This document shows, one piece after another, positions 24,396 to 32,449 of a DNA stretch of 34,055 bases (within the stretch, counting starts at the first letter, position 1; every line of letters begins with the position of its first letter). The stretch comes from JBCCRH01 sp039208045. Lineage in GTDB: Bacteria; Bacteroidota; Bacteroidia; Chitinophagales; Saprospiraceae. The translations under genes were made by a program, and so were the position numbers. The notes below the pieces were generated by a model, which saw only the letters and a program-made list of their open reading frames with translations, made no database searches and was not told the origin of the DNA. Location: the NCBI GenBank assembly GCA_039208045.1, contig JBCCRH010000007.1, positions 1 through 34,055 on the forward strand, in the 5' to 3' direction.

Positions 24396-24419
24396 GTGGT
24401 ATTGCCTATGGCAAACCAC
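24396..24419. terminator. Hairpin 3 of three: 10-bp stem with one bulge
   Basis: GTGGT-a-TTGCC pairs with GGCAA-ACCAC around TAT. It directly abuts the stop codon of the HTTM gene, so on the minus strand it is the first structure transcribed after that gene. Part of its arm (GGCAAACCA) repeats the arm of hairpin 1. Confidence 0.6.
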
Positions 24420-25745
24420 TTAATCGTCAGTATAATCTAGTGGTAGGATAAAGTCATAGGTTTCTTCTTGCTTGATTTGCAGTAAGTTAAGGTTCTGAGG
24501 TAGGTAGCGCTTGGAAGGGCGGCCATTTAGGGTAACAAATGCATCGACGTAGATTTCAATTGGGTGCGCTGCCTTCTTTTGATAGATGGGCTGCAAATAT
24601 TGGGCAAATTGCCAGATCATATCAGCCTGAAAATTCATCTGCTTTTCCTGGGTAGGCGACAGATGATCGTTGGGGTATACTTTCCATGTTTTGCCGCTTT
24701 GGGGCTCTTTTATGGTAAAAATAGCATAGCCCGCTTTTTCCATCAGCATCACATTCCAAGCAAAGCGATAATAGCGCTCGGTCCAGAGTTTATTTTTATT
24801 GTAAAAGTAAGGGCGCAAGGGCAGAAGGAGCTGAACGAAAAAATGAAGGCCAAAGAGCACCAATAACCACTTTGGCAGTGTTTTAGATACCTTGGAAAAG
24901 GTAGGCGCAGGCAGCTTTATCTGGAAAAATGCAAATAGCTTTTCCCATTCGTCATCTTGTACGAAAATGAGGGAGCCTACAATCATAATCCATGGAAACA
25001 TTCCAATATTGAAAAGCACGGCTGTCATCACATGAAACGCTACTACTAGAAGCAAGGCTAGCGGCCGCGTTTTTTTATTCCAAAGCAAAAAAGCAATGCC
25101 CAAGTCGTAGGCCAAGCCAAAGTAGGAAAATAAATAGGCGATGGCCTCTAGCTCAAAGAGCCAGCCAATAAGCGGTACATCTACTTTGGCTTTAAGCCAA
25201 ATTTTGAGCGGAAGGGCGTGCCATAGCCAGTCCGAGGTGAACTTGGCGAGGCCAGCAAAGAAATAGACTAAGCTTATCTGTAGCCGAAGCACATTCGCGT
25301 AGATAGGTGGCGTGAGCGCCCTTGCTTTGCTTTTAGAAAAATAGGATTTCAATGAAAGCCGATGGTCGGCGGGGATGAAGCAGAGCAGTAATAAAATGAT
25401 GGAGACAAAATAATAGTGGTTGAGGTACCAAGCTTTCTCAATGAGCTCTAGGTAAGTAAATAGGAAAAAACTGCAAACAATTGCTATTCGATAAAATAAA
25501 CCGATGGCCACCAGAAAAGATGCCAAGGCGCAGAGCACCACTAGCAGGTACATTAGCCACTCAGGCGAAAAAGGCTTTACCCACTCAAAATATCGGTACG
25601 AAAAGTGCATGTTGGGTGCCAGATAGCAGTCGTACACCCAGCCTTTGAGCAAAAATCGAATAGAAGAACAACAAAGGAGCAACCCAAAAGTAATGCGGTA
25701 GATTCCTAAACCGACTCCATTAAAACTAGTCGCCGTCGCTCTCAT
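24420..25745 (-). CDS. HTTM domain membrane protein (vitamin K-dependent gamma-carboxylase-like)
   Basis: 441 residues. Several hydrophobic segments are visible (GLGIYRITFGLLLCC, WLMYLLVVLCALASFLVAIG, HYYFVSIILLLLCFI, LGIAFLLWNK and others). The HTTM layout includes LRLQISLVYFFAGLAKFTSDWL, a VAFHVMTAVLFNIGMFPWIM segment and a soluble C-terminal part (YYRFAWNVMLMEKAGYAIF and on). HTTM proteins share the membrane fold of gamma-glutamyl carboxylase; most bacterial members have no known reaction. I chose the ATG at 25745, which overlaps the imelysin B stop by 20 bases; a TTG at 25766 is the alternative. It is flanked by imelysin and di-heme genes on the same strand, so a role in that envelope system is likely. 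Confidence 0.9.
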   Translation of the reverse strand: MRATATSFNGVGLGIYRITFGLLLCCSSIRFLLKGWVYDCYLAPNMHFSYRYFEWVKPFSPEWLMYLLVVLCALASFLVAIGLFYRIAIVCSFFLFTYLELIEKAWYLNHYYFVSIILLLLCFIPADHRLSLKSYFSKSKARALTPPIYANVLRLQISLVYFFAGLAKFTSDWLWHALPLKIWLKAKVDVPLIGWLFELEAIAYLFSYFGLAYDLGIAFLLWNKKTRPLALLLVVAFHVMTAVLFNIGMFPWIMIVGSLIFVQDDEWEKLFAFFQIKLPAPTFSKVSKTLPKWLLVLFGLHFFVQLLLPLRPYFYNKNKLWTERYYRFAWNVMLMEKAGYAIFTIKEPQSGKTWKVYPNDHLSPTQEKQMNFQADMIWQFAQYLQPIYQKKAAHPIEIYVDAFVTLNGRPSKRYLPQNLNLLQIKQEETYDFILPLDYTDD

Positions 25746-26814
25746 TAGGTACAATGATAGCGCCAATAAAGCTAGCCATATCGATCTTTACCAATAGGAG
25801 CAAAGCAGTAAAATCTAATTGTAGCTGTGCAACAGCTTCTGGCTTAGTGGCCAAGGTACTTTTTAAATCGGGGCCACCCAGCTCCGCCAGCGTCGCTTCA
25901 CATTTATCAATAGCCGTATCAATTTTATCTAAAAGCTCTTTATTTTTTAAGGCAACAAGATAGTCGTCGAAACCATAGTTGCTTTCAGAATTAGGATAAT
26001 CCCCACGAAAGCTAGCTTTTACTTCACGGAACGTAGCCTTGATTAGGCTCATGGAGGAAGAACTTCTATGTGCTTCGAGCAACTCAAGTTTGGCAATGCC
26101 TCCACTAGCTTCCCCCAAAGGCTTGCCGATAGCGTCTTTATTCGTCTCTTCTAGCGCGCTCACAATAGCATTAACTAATAAATTCTGCCCTCCATCGATA
26201 CTACTTTGCAAGCTGTTGGTGAAAGTAGGCCCATAGTCGCCCCATGACTCTTGTAATGCTTGTGCTTGGTCTAGCAAATAAGCGGTAAGGGCTAGTAGGT
26301 AATCCGCGCGCTTGGTATCTGCTTGAAATGATTGTAGGCTTGTATCGGTTACTGCCTCAAAAAGTAAGTACTCTATTGCCGCCAACCCGATGACTGCCGA
26401 ACCTTGGCTTTCAACGTAATCTAGGTCGATAAGCTCCCCATTGGAAATCGTCTCTTCTAACTGCTCTATATTGGTAGGTCGCCGGTAAATTCTAAAGTGG
26501 ATAAAGCTATCGCTTATCTCTCCAAGGTCGTAAAACTCACAGCGTTTCCAGCTGCTAGCAGCTTCTTTCCACTGTTTGCGAAAGGCTATAAGATGATCTT
26601 CAGTGGGTGTTGTTCGGAAGGTTTGGCTGAGTTGGTGTAGTGATTCAGCAGCTGATAAAAAAGATTGGTGAGCCGGTAGAATACCCGCTTGTAGCGTATT
26701 GGTCAGCTGAAGCTTCCGTTGTTCGAGTAGCCGCTCTTCTGAGATAGCTACATCCTCACAAGCAAGCATGCCAATAGCGAGTAGGAAAAATAGGAAGATA
26801 GATTTGGTCGGCAT
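25726..26814 (-). CDS. Imelysin-family lipoprotein B (M75-like, IrpA type)
   Basis: 362 residues. MPTKSIFLFFLLAIGMLAC is a lipoprotein signal (Cys19). Helical imelysin features: QWKEAASSWKRCEFYDLGEI, RRPTNIEQLE and VIGLAAIEYLLFEA. Imelysins (MEROPS M75) are usually iron-regulated envelope proteins with a GxHxxE motif; despite the name most are not shown to be proteases. Here the motif position reads G-L-A-A-I-E (143-148), so the His is replaced by Ala145 while the Glu is kept. It follows di-heme oxidoreductase A with a one-base overlap (TAATG), and HTTM starts before it ends. Confidence 0.92.
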   Translation of the reverse strand: MPTKSIFLFFLLAIGMLACEDVAISEERLLEQRKLQLTNTLQAGILPAHQSFLSAAESLHQLSQTFRTTPTEDHLIAFRKQWKEAASSWKRCEFYDLGEISDSFIHFRIYRRPTNIEQLEETISNGELIDLDYVESQGSAVIGLAAIEYLLFEAVTDTSLQSFQADTKRADYLLALTAYLLDQAQALQESWGDYGPTFTNSLQSSIDGGQNLLVNAIVSALEETNKDAIGKPLGEASGGIAKLELLEAHRSSSSMSLIKATFREVKASFRGDYPNSESNYGFDDYLVALKNKELLDKIDTAIDKCEATLAELGGPDLKSTLATKPEAVAQLQLDFTALLLLVKIDMASFIGAIIVPNESDGD

Positions 26815-28205
26815 TATAAGGAGTTTAAAAATTGAATAAGTTGGTTGCGTTCTGCTTGATTAAGCTGCATGAAAGCCTGCTTAGATAGTTCTGCTTCGCC
26901 ACCGTGCCACAGGATGGCCTCTTCTAAGTTTCTGGCTCGCCCATCATGCAAGTAGTTCGTATGGCCATTTACAATATCAAATAAACCAATGCCCCAAAGC
27001 GGCGGCGTCCTCCATTCTCGGCCTGTAGCTAGGTATTCTGGACTGTTATCTGCTAGTGCTTCTCCCATATCGTGCAATAGGAGATCGGTATATGGTCTAA
27101 TGGTCTGATAAGAAAGCGCATCAAACTGTGGATGCTTTCCCGTAGTTAGTTTTTGCACATGGCAACTATTGCAATTGATCGATTCGAAGAGTTGCTTGCC
27201 AGCTAGCACCTCTTTATCGTCCCAATCTCGGCGCCCGGGCACCGCCAGTGTGCTAGAATAGAGCGTTACACGTCCCAAATTTTCATCGGTAATTTCTGGT
27301 TCACCCCCATTGGGTTGAGTGGCATAATCGGAATGAGTCGGTGCATCATCTTCGGGAAATAAGCTAGAAGTAATACCTATATCTCCTGCAAAAGCAGAAG
27401 CCACCTGCTGTCGTAAAGTAGGCTGATTGGCTTTCCAGCCAAAGCGACCGATAGTCATTTTCTGCGCTTCAATGTTCCACACATAATTCGCTTTCCCCGT
27501 CACGCCGTCATCTATAGCTGCTTGCTGTTCAACTAGGTCAAGCAAGGTACGTTCTTCAAGAGCTTCCAAGAGCCCTAGACCGATAATTTGGTTGGCAATG
27601 CGCGGCGAAATCTGAGTGGCGCTGAGTTTTCCTTGCGTCAAGTTTTTTAGGGTATAAATGGGCTTTCGAAGCAAATAGGCAGTACCATCAGGATACGTGC
27701 CAGGAATATTCTCATAGCTGATCTCAAATGCTGCTTCATGTTGTACAGAAAGAATGGACTGGTCTTGTAGCTGGCCTCCGTAGTTGGGATCGGGTAGGGG
27801 AGCTCCGTTGGCATCATTGCCTACACTCAGGCGCAAGAGGAGGCCGTGATTGATCTCTCCAGCAGTAGTAGGATGCTTGCCTCGACCATCTTTAAAGTGG
27901 CAGCCTGAGCACGATTTAGCATTAAACAAGGGGCCGAGGCCATCGCGGGCAGTAGCAGATGCAGGCGCGGTAACCCAGTTTTGGTTGAAAAGAGAGTTGC
28001 CAGTAAAAAAGAAGAGACCTTGTTCATCTGTGAGATTAGATACCTGAAAGCTAAAGGCATTTGGTGAGGCATCCAAAATGGTTCCCTCTCCTCCAGAGCG
28101 TTCTTCCCCTACTTCTGGGCGCAAACCAGACCGAAGCTCTCCCGAACATCTCACCAAAAGTAGGAGCGCCACAAAAAACAGCACGGCATAAATTATACGA
28201 TTCAT
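26814..28205 (-). CDS. Di-heme oxidoreductase family lipoprotein A (DHOR, DUF1111)
   Basis: 463 residues. MNRIIYAVLFFVALLLLVRC is a lipoprotein signal (Cys20). Haem sites are C99-S-G-C-H103 in GPLFNAKSCSGCHFKDGRG and C345-N-S-C-H349. LHDMGEALAD, EWRTPPLWGIGLF, HDGRARNLEEAILWHGGEA and QAFMQLNQAERNQLIQFLNSL are shared with the paralogue at 22770-24155. The predicted product is an exported c-type cytochrome anchored to a membrane by lipid. It starts 12 bases after imelysin A and shares one base with imelysin B. In proteobacteria a similar imelysin / thiol oxidoreductase-type gene pairing is known, often iron-regulated. The electron partner and substrate are unknown. Confidence 0.94.
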   Translation of the reverse strand: MNRIIYAVLFFVALLLLVRCSGELRSGLRPEVGEERSGGEGTILDASPNAFSFQVSNLTDEQGLFFFTGNSLFNQNWVTAPASATARDGLGPLFNAKSCSGCHFKDGRGKHPTTAGEINHGLLLRLSVGNDANGAPLPDPNYGGQLQDQSILSVQHEAAFEISYENIPGTYPDGTAYLLRKPIYTLKNLTQGKLSATQISPRIANQIIGLGLLEALEERTLLDLVEQQAAIDDGVTGKANYVWNIEAQKMTIGRFGWKANQPTLRQQVASAFAGDIGITSSLFPEDDAPTHSDYATQPNGGEPEITDENLGRVTLYSSTLAVPGRRDWDDKEVLAGKQLFESINCNSCHVQKLTTGKHPQFDALSYQTIRPYTDLLLHDMGEALADNSPEYLATGREWRTPPLWGIGLFDIVNGHTNYLHDGRARNLEEAILWHGGEAELSKQAFMQLNQAERNQLIQFLNSL

Positions 28206-28217
28206 GGAGGAGTTACA

Positions 28218-29381
28218 TTATTTTAATTGGGTGCTAACTTCTATGCCAATGGCAGCGCCAGCTGCTGCAAATTGGTTGCCTAGCTTGCGAAGCGCATTCA
28301 CTGCTGCCAATACTTTTTTGCGCTCTTCTGCATCCACAATAGCGTGGTCGAATGGAATGCCAGTTGCATACACCGCTTGTTCAGTGGCTGTCAGTTGGTC
28401 TAATACGGTAGCAGCAACAGTAGGATCAGCTTCTTTTACTAAATCTGACATAGAATTCCCTGTATTAGTGCCATTGATGGCCAAGTAAACGTGCTTAATG
28501 CCATCAAAGTTTACGCGAATATCGCGGTGCGTATTATCGCTGAAGCAAGAGTGCTCATCTTCTTGATCCTGATTATCATAAGGGGTAAACATACGCTCTC
28601 CCGCCAATTCTGACTTGGAAAGGGTAGCAATAGCCGTTAGCATTTTACTCAGCGCAGCCTCTGGCTCCAGCGCAAGAAAAGTTTTCCGGTAGCTGCCATC
28701 CTCTTTCCATTGATCAACTAGAATTTGTAAGTGGTCAATAATGAGGTCGGCACAGATTTGCAAATATTGTCTTCTGCGATCCGCATTTGGGGCAGTGCCC
28801 TCATCTACAAAGTCAGTGTAGGGGCGTTGTCCTGCTTGCAGGGTAGCAGGAGCAGTATTATCCTGGCCCCACAACAAAAACTCAATAGCATGGTAGCCGA
28901 TACTGACGTTTTCTTCCCCCCCTTCTGTATTTACTGCCTCCAGTGCAGCCTTATTGATAGTTGGAAAGTTTTCAAGATCATTGATAATACCCACACTACC
29001 TTCTCCAGTAGTATAATCGATATAATTTTCATCTAATGGCCAGGAATTGAGGAGTCCTTCGGGACCTTCTTCTCCATTGATGATGTCAATTGGGCCTCCT
29101 GCGAAACGATAAGCTTCCGTAGGGCCATAAGATTCTCTTGCTTCTAGCCAGACCTTTTTTGCATTATCAAAAGTTTCCTGTGTTGGATTTGCAACAAAGT
29201 TATTGATGGCTGTTTTTAAAGATTGTGCATCGGCCAGCGCCGCCTGATAGCTGTCTGATACTAATGTCGCGTAATCTTGTATTACTGCCTTTTTAGCAGC
29301 ATCATTGTCACCAGCTTTAGAGCAAGCACTGAAAAAGATCACTCCAGCGCAAAATACCAATAGATAGATAGATTTTCTCAT
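28218..29381 (-). CDS. Imelysin-family lipoprotein A (M75)
   Basis: 387 residues. MRKSIYLLVFCAGVIFFSAC is a lipoprotein signal (Cys20). VIQDYATLVSDSYQAALADA and AKKVWLEARESYGPTEAYRF are standard imelysin helices. The metal motif GYHAIEFLLWGQD carries His164 and Glu167 (GxHxxE). Further motifs are RRQYLQICADLIIDHLQILV and QEDEHSCFSDNTHRDI, the latter common in imelysins of the ICMP type. I chose the ATG at 29381; a TTG lies 6 bases upstream. It is first in the operon and has the best promoter in the region. Predicted role: metal (probably iron) binding in the envelope, supplied to or oxidised by the di-heme partner; this is inference. Confidence 0.95.
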   Translation of the reverse strand: MRKSIYLLVFCAGVIFFSACSKAGDNDAAKKAVIQDYATLVSDSYQAALADAQSLKTAINNFVANPTQETFDNAKKVWLEARESYGPTEAYRFAGGPIDIINGEEGPEGLLNSWPLDENYIDYTTGEGSVGIINDLENFPTINKAALEAVNTEGGEENVSIGYHAIEFLLWGQDNTAPATLQAGQRPYTDFVDEGTAPNADRRRQYLQICADLIIDHLQILVDQWKEDGSYRKTFLALEPEAALSKMLTAIATLSKSELAGERMFTPYDNQDQEDEHSCFSDNTHRDIRVNFDGIKHVYLAINGTNTGNSMSDLVKEADPTVAATVLDQLTATEQAVYATGIPFDHAIVDAEERKKVLAAVNALRKLGNQFAAAGAAIGIEVSTQLK

Positions 29382-29415
29382 GATCAAAGTCTGTTGTATG
29401 GATTGTAAACTGGGC

Positions 29416-29443
29416 TAAATGTAATAGGTCAAGATAATGCAAA
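29416..29443 (-). promoter_or_regulatory. Candidate promoter of the imelysin/di-heme/HTTM operon
   Basis: On the minus strand TTTG (29443-29440), 16 bases, then TACATTTA (29423-29416, 7 of 8 to TAnnTTTG). The -7 element ends 34 bases before the ATG at 29381. No clear Fur-type inverted repeat is visible nearby. Confidence 0.5.
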
Positions 29444-29575
29444 CAATACCTAATTCTAGGGATTATTGTGATATGAAAGTCATTTTTATAGCAACATATG
29501 AATATTTCAACTTCATAGATAGCTAGATATGATTTTCATCCAGCATCTAACTGAACTAATCGCACTGAAATATTG

Positions 29576-29583
29576 TACTTTTG
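29576..29583 (+). promoter_or_regulatory. Candidate -7 element of mnmA
   Basis: TACTTTTG matches TAnnTTTG exactly, 26 bases before the mnmA ATG. The -33 box is not clear. Confidence 0.5.
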
Positions 29584-29609
29584 TGGTCAGATTTTAACTT
29601 AAAATAGTA

Positions 29610-30704
29610 ATGAGTAAGCAAGGAAAGGTTTTAGTGGCCATGAGTGGTGGTATTGATAGCACAGTGACGGCCATGATGATGCACGATCAAGGATATGAAG
29701 TTATCGGCATCACGATGAAAACGTGGGATTACGCCAATTCGGGAGGCTCTAAAAAAGAAACAGGCTGTTGCAGTCTAGATTCTATCAATGATGCTCGGCA
29801 GGTGGCGGTAGAGATGGGTTTTCATCACTTCATCATTGATATACGAGAGGAGTTTGGAGATTTTGTCATCGATAATTTTGTGGATGAATACATGGCAGGC
29901 CGCACGCCCAACCCCTGTGTGCTCTGTAATACCCATATCAAGTGGCACTCTTTACTAAAAAGAGCCGATGCCTTGGATTGTGAATTTATCGCTACTGGAC
30001 ACTACGCCAACATCAACGAATTAAATGGTAGGAGATATATCTCTAAATCAAAGGATTCCCATAAGGATCAGTCTTATGTACTTTGGGGTTTGAGTCAAGA
30101 TTGTCTAGAGCGCTCTAAGTTTCCATTGGGAGGATATACCAAACCAGAAGTGCGCCAAATGGCAGCTGATTGGGGCTATCAAGAATTGTCTAAAAAAGCA
30201 GAGTCTTTTGAGATTTGCTTTGTGCCGGATAATGACTACCGGAGTTTCCTGAAGCGTCGCGTTGATGGTCTAGAAGAGCGAGTGGCAGGAGGAGATTTCC
30301 TCAATACACAAGGAGAGGTGATTGGTACGCATAAAGGCTATCCATTTTATACCATAGGTCAGCGGAAGGGGCTCGGTATGGCTTTCGGTGAACCCATGTA
30401 TGTAACAGAGATTCGACCAGAGAGTAATGCAGTGGTATTGGGTAGAGAGAATGAGCTGATTCGCAATGGCATGACAGTGGGCAAGCTAAATTTGATGAAA
30501 TACGATAGCCTTCCAGAAGGCTATGAGGCGCTTACCAAAATCCGCTACAAGGACAGAGGGGCTATGAGCGAACTGCGCCTAGAAGAGGGAGGTACGGCAA
30601 TGCGCGTGGACTTCTTAGGACATGTAAAAGGAGTAGCTCCGGGACAATCAGCCGTATTCTATGAAGGTGACGATGTAATCGGAGGAGGCATTATCCATCG
30701 ATAA
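29610..30704 (+). CDS. mnmA: tRNA-specific 2-thiouridylase MnmA
   Basis: 364 residues. It thiolates U34 of tRNAs for Lys, Glu and Gln using ATP and a persulfide. The PP-loop motif is SGGIDS (12-17). The catalytic cysteine pair is Cys103 in NPCVLCN and Cys203 in ESFEICFVPD. SKDSHKDQSYVLWGL and YTIGQRKGLG are family signatures. The C-terminal beta-barrel with a MRVDFLGHVKGVAPGQSAVFY strand is intact. It is divergent from the imelysin operon, with a good -7 element and a strong terminator. Its usual sulfur partners are not in the window. Confidence 0.98.
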   Translation: MSKQGKVLVAMSGGIDSTVTAMMMHDQGYEVIGITMKTWDYANSGGSKKETGCCSLDSINDARQVAVEMGFHHFIIDIREEFGDFVIDNFVDEYMAGRTPNPCVLCNTHIKWHSLLKRADALDCEFIATGHYANINELNGRRYISKSKDSHKDQSYVLWGLSQDCLERSKFPLGGYTKPEVRQMAADWGYQELSKKAESFEICFVPDNDYRSFLKRRVDGLEERVAGGDFLNTQGEVIGTHKGYPFYTIGQRKGLGMAFGEPMYVTEIRPESNAVVLGRENELIRNGMTVGKLNLMKYDSLPEGYEALTKIRYKDRGAMSELRLEEGGTAMRVDFLGHVKGVAPGQSAVFYEGDDVIGGGIIHR

Positions 30705-30771
30705 GAGCGCTGTGCAAAAAAAAGGCCCTATCCAAAAAAGAAAAGGATAGGGCTTGATACAAACGCGCTCT
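30704..30771. terminator. Nested hairpin after mnmA
   Basis: The inner stem GCCCTATCC (30725-30733) pairs with GGATAGGGC (30745-30753) around an A-rich loop. An outer 7-bp stem AGAGCGC (30704-30710) pairs with GCGCTCT (30765-30771). The run of A before the inner stem would serve as a T-tract for minus-strand transcripts, so the inner hairpin could end transcription from both sides. Confidence 0.7.
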
Positions 30772-30862
30772 CTCTGATGTTGCTTTTTAAAGTTCTTTGT
30801 TTTCAATTTGTCACCAAATTATAAAAATAATTAGATTTAGATGTATATACGCCTAAATTTTT

Positions 30863-31645
30863 TTACTTAAAGTCAATCAACTGTTGGCGCACAAAAAGTC
30901 CCTTCTCTGCCTTTTCACTCCACGCCAAAAGCTCACAGCCAGCAAAATCACTATTACAGCAAACTTGGCACTGCGTATCCAATAGCTGCACTTCCCTGAA
31001 AATCAGCCCTACATTGGGGGCGTATTGTTCTGTGATCAAGCGCCGTTCAATCAAATTTTCATCATCTGCCAGCTGGGAAAATAATACACTTTCGTAATCT
31101 GTACCAAATAGTGACTGCATCTGGTTCGTAGCTAGCACTCGCCCATCCCAATTTTTAAACGCCTCAATGGTCTCTCCTTCGACGATAATTTCTAGTGTGG
31201 GATCAATAAATAGCGTGGGATCCCAGCGGCTATCTTCTCTTATGGGAAAGGTCAACTTAATGATTCGCAGATTATCCTCGGTGCGGACGGCTAGATTATC
31301 CGTCCTACTAGCTGTCCAAGTATTGAGTACTTGCCAAGGTTGGTTTGGATTAGAGCGCGTGGAACGCTCTATAATGTAGGTCGTTTCTGCGGCAGTATTA
31401 GGTAAGGTATCAATAATGACTTCGCGAAGAAAGGAGGTAGAGCTGTCAACTCGCGTACCACCAATATCTGGATCGTAGGTAATAGAATCGACTTGATACT
31501 CCCAGCTCAGGCCAATAGCGAGTGGAAAATATTCGTAGCCTTGTTCTATATCTATATCGGCTACAGTAGAGTCGTTACATCCAATGCAACACCACATTAT
31601 GGCACACCATAGCGCTGAAAAGAGCGATTTTTTAAAATAACTCAT
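30863..31645 (-). CDS. Lipoprotein of unknown function
   Basis: 260 residues. MSYFKKSLFSALWCAIMWCCIGC is a lipoprotein signal with lipobox CIGC (Cys23). Mature features: YFPLAIGLSWEYQVDSITYD, a pattern of Bacteroidota lipoproteins that begin with a 'PL..G..WEY' strand. Mostly beta-strand sequence with polar loops follows, then a Cys-rich stretch (DTQCQVCCNSDFAGCE) near residue 230 that could bind a metal or form disulfides. No named domain recognised. It is convergent with mnmA and divergent from the lipoprotein at 31941. Confidence 0.85.
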   Translation of the reverse strand: MSYFKKSLFSALWCAIMWCCIGCNDSTVADIDIEQGYEYFPLAIGLSWEYQVDSITYDPDIGGTRVDSSTSFLREVIIDTLPNTAAETTYIIERSTRSNPNQPWQVLNTWTASRTDNLAVRTEDNLRIIKLTFPIREDSRWDPTLFIDPTLEIIVEGETIEAFKNWDGRVLATNQMQSLFGTDYESVLFSQLADDENLIERRLITEQYAPNVGLIFREVQLLDTQCQVCCNSDFAGCELLAWSEKAEKGLFVRQQLIDFK

Positions 31646-31706
31646 TTGCTTTTTTTGTAAAAATGGGAAGCCATTCAGTATTTGTAAAATTTTGGCTCAG
31701 ATAATT

Positions 31707-31734
31707 TTTGCTTTATGAAAAAATTATATCTTTA
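31707..31734 (+). promoter_or_regulatory. Candidate promoter for a leader RNA and the lipoprotein at 31941
   Basis: TTTG (31707-31710), 16 bases, then TATCTTTA (31727-31734, 7 of 8 to TAnnTTTG). It would give a leader of about 200 bases before the ATG at 31941, containing a 30-codon ORF and a hairpin. Confidence 0.45.
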
Positions 31735-31790
31735 CTGCATCTTAGCGCTCAATAGTAAAGAAAAACCATTTTGTAAACCCGAAAACGTCT

Positions 31791-31883
31791 ATGAGAATAC
31801 CCTTAACAGTATCAATCATACTCAGTACTTCTCCACCTGCTTCATTCCAAATTCGACTATTTCATAGTGCAAATCATAGTTAA
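31791..31883 (+). CDS. Possible 30-codon leader ORF
   Basis: ATG at 31791 opens a frame of 30 codons (MRIPLTVSIILSTSPP and on) ending in TAA at 31881, inside the left arm of the UUCG hairpin. Its place between a promoter and a terminator-like hairpin suggests a leader peptide, but codon evidence is too short to prove translation and chance is a real alternative. Confidence 0.3.
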   Translation: MRIPLTVSIILSTSPPASFQIRLFHSANHS

Positions 31884-31905
31884 CAACTTCGGTTGTTGAT
31901 CTAAC
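31879..31905 (+). terminator. UUCG-loop hairpin, terminator or attenuator
   Basis: AACAAC (31882-31887), loop TTCG, GTTGTT (31892-31897) gives a stem closed by a C-UUCG-G tetraloop. GTT (31879-31881) can add an outer pairing with AAC (31903-31905), just before CCTTTTTT. It lies 36 bases upstream of the downstream gene's ATG, a position that suits transcription attenuation. Confidence 0.5.
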
Positions 31906-31940
31906 CCTTTTTTATTTAATTGTTCATTAAAACCTCTAAA

Positions 31941-32423
31941 ATGAAAAGACTTATTGTCCCTTTCACGCTTATTCTAGCCATGATGCTTTCTACTAGCTGT
32001 ACGCAGCGTATTCTAGACTTTACCATCGTATCGTCTAAGAATGTAGATTTGTCAAAAGCAGCTTCATTCCAACGTGGTAAGACACGTGTTGCAGACCAAG
32101 ATGGTGCCTACATCATCTTGATTATCCCTACTGGGATTCCTAACTTGAAGGAAGCACTAGATAGAGCCATCGAGCAAGTGCCTGGTGCTGTTGCTCTGGT
32201 GGATGGTGTGATTTCTTCAAAAAGCTGGAGTGCTATCTTAGTAGGCTATACTGCATTTATGGTAGAGGGTACGCCCTTGATCGATCCTTCTTTGGCGGTG
32301 GAAACCTCCGTAGAGGACAGCCCCTATAAGTATGTGAAGCTGGATAAAGATGGTAATGTGGAGGAGTCTAAGATTCTTACCAAGGAAGAATACGAAGCTT
32401 ATAAAGCGGATATTGCCAAGTAA
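31941..32423 (+). CDS. Small lipoprotein of a conserved unknown family
   Basis: 160 residues. MKRLIVPFTLILAMMLSTSC is a lipoprotein signal (Cys20). The mature part has TIVSSKNVDLSKAASFQRGK, AYIILIIPTGIPNLKEALDR, VPGAVALVDGVISSKSW, a hydrophobic stretch ILVGYTAFMVEGTPLIDPS, and a charged C-terminal tail. I recognise the general form as a recurring Bacteroidota lipoprotein but know no function. I chose the ATG at 31941 (a TTG at 31920 is possible but would spoil the signal peptide). It stands alone, between the leader hairpin and a strong terminator, which suggests its own control. Confidence 0.85.
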   Translation: MKRLIVPFTLILAMMLSTSCTQRILDFTIVSSKNVDLSKAASFQRGKTRVADQDGAYIILIIPTGIPNLKEALDRAIEQVPGAVALVDGVISSKSWSAILVGYTAFMVEGTPLIDPSLAVETSVEDSPYKYVKLDKDGNVEESKILTKEEYEAYKADIAK

Positions 32424-32449
32424 TCCTCTTTTTATTGCCACAAAGAAAA

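Noticed and set aside
29388..29609. Fur-type box upstream of the imelysin operon
   Set aside because: GATAATGC-type fragments are present but no inverted repeat of the Fur form could be made out.
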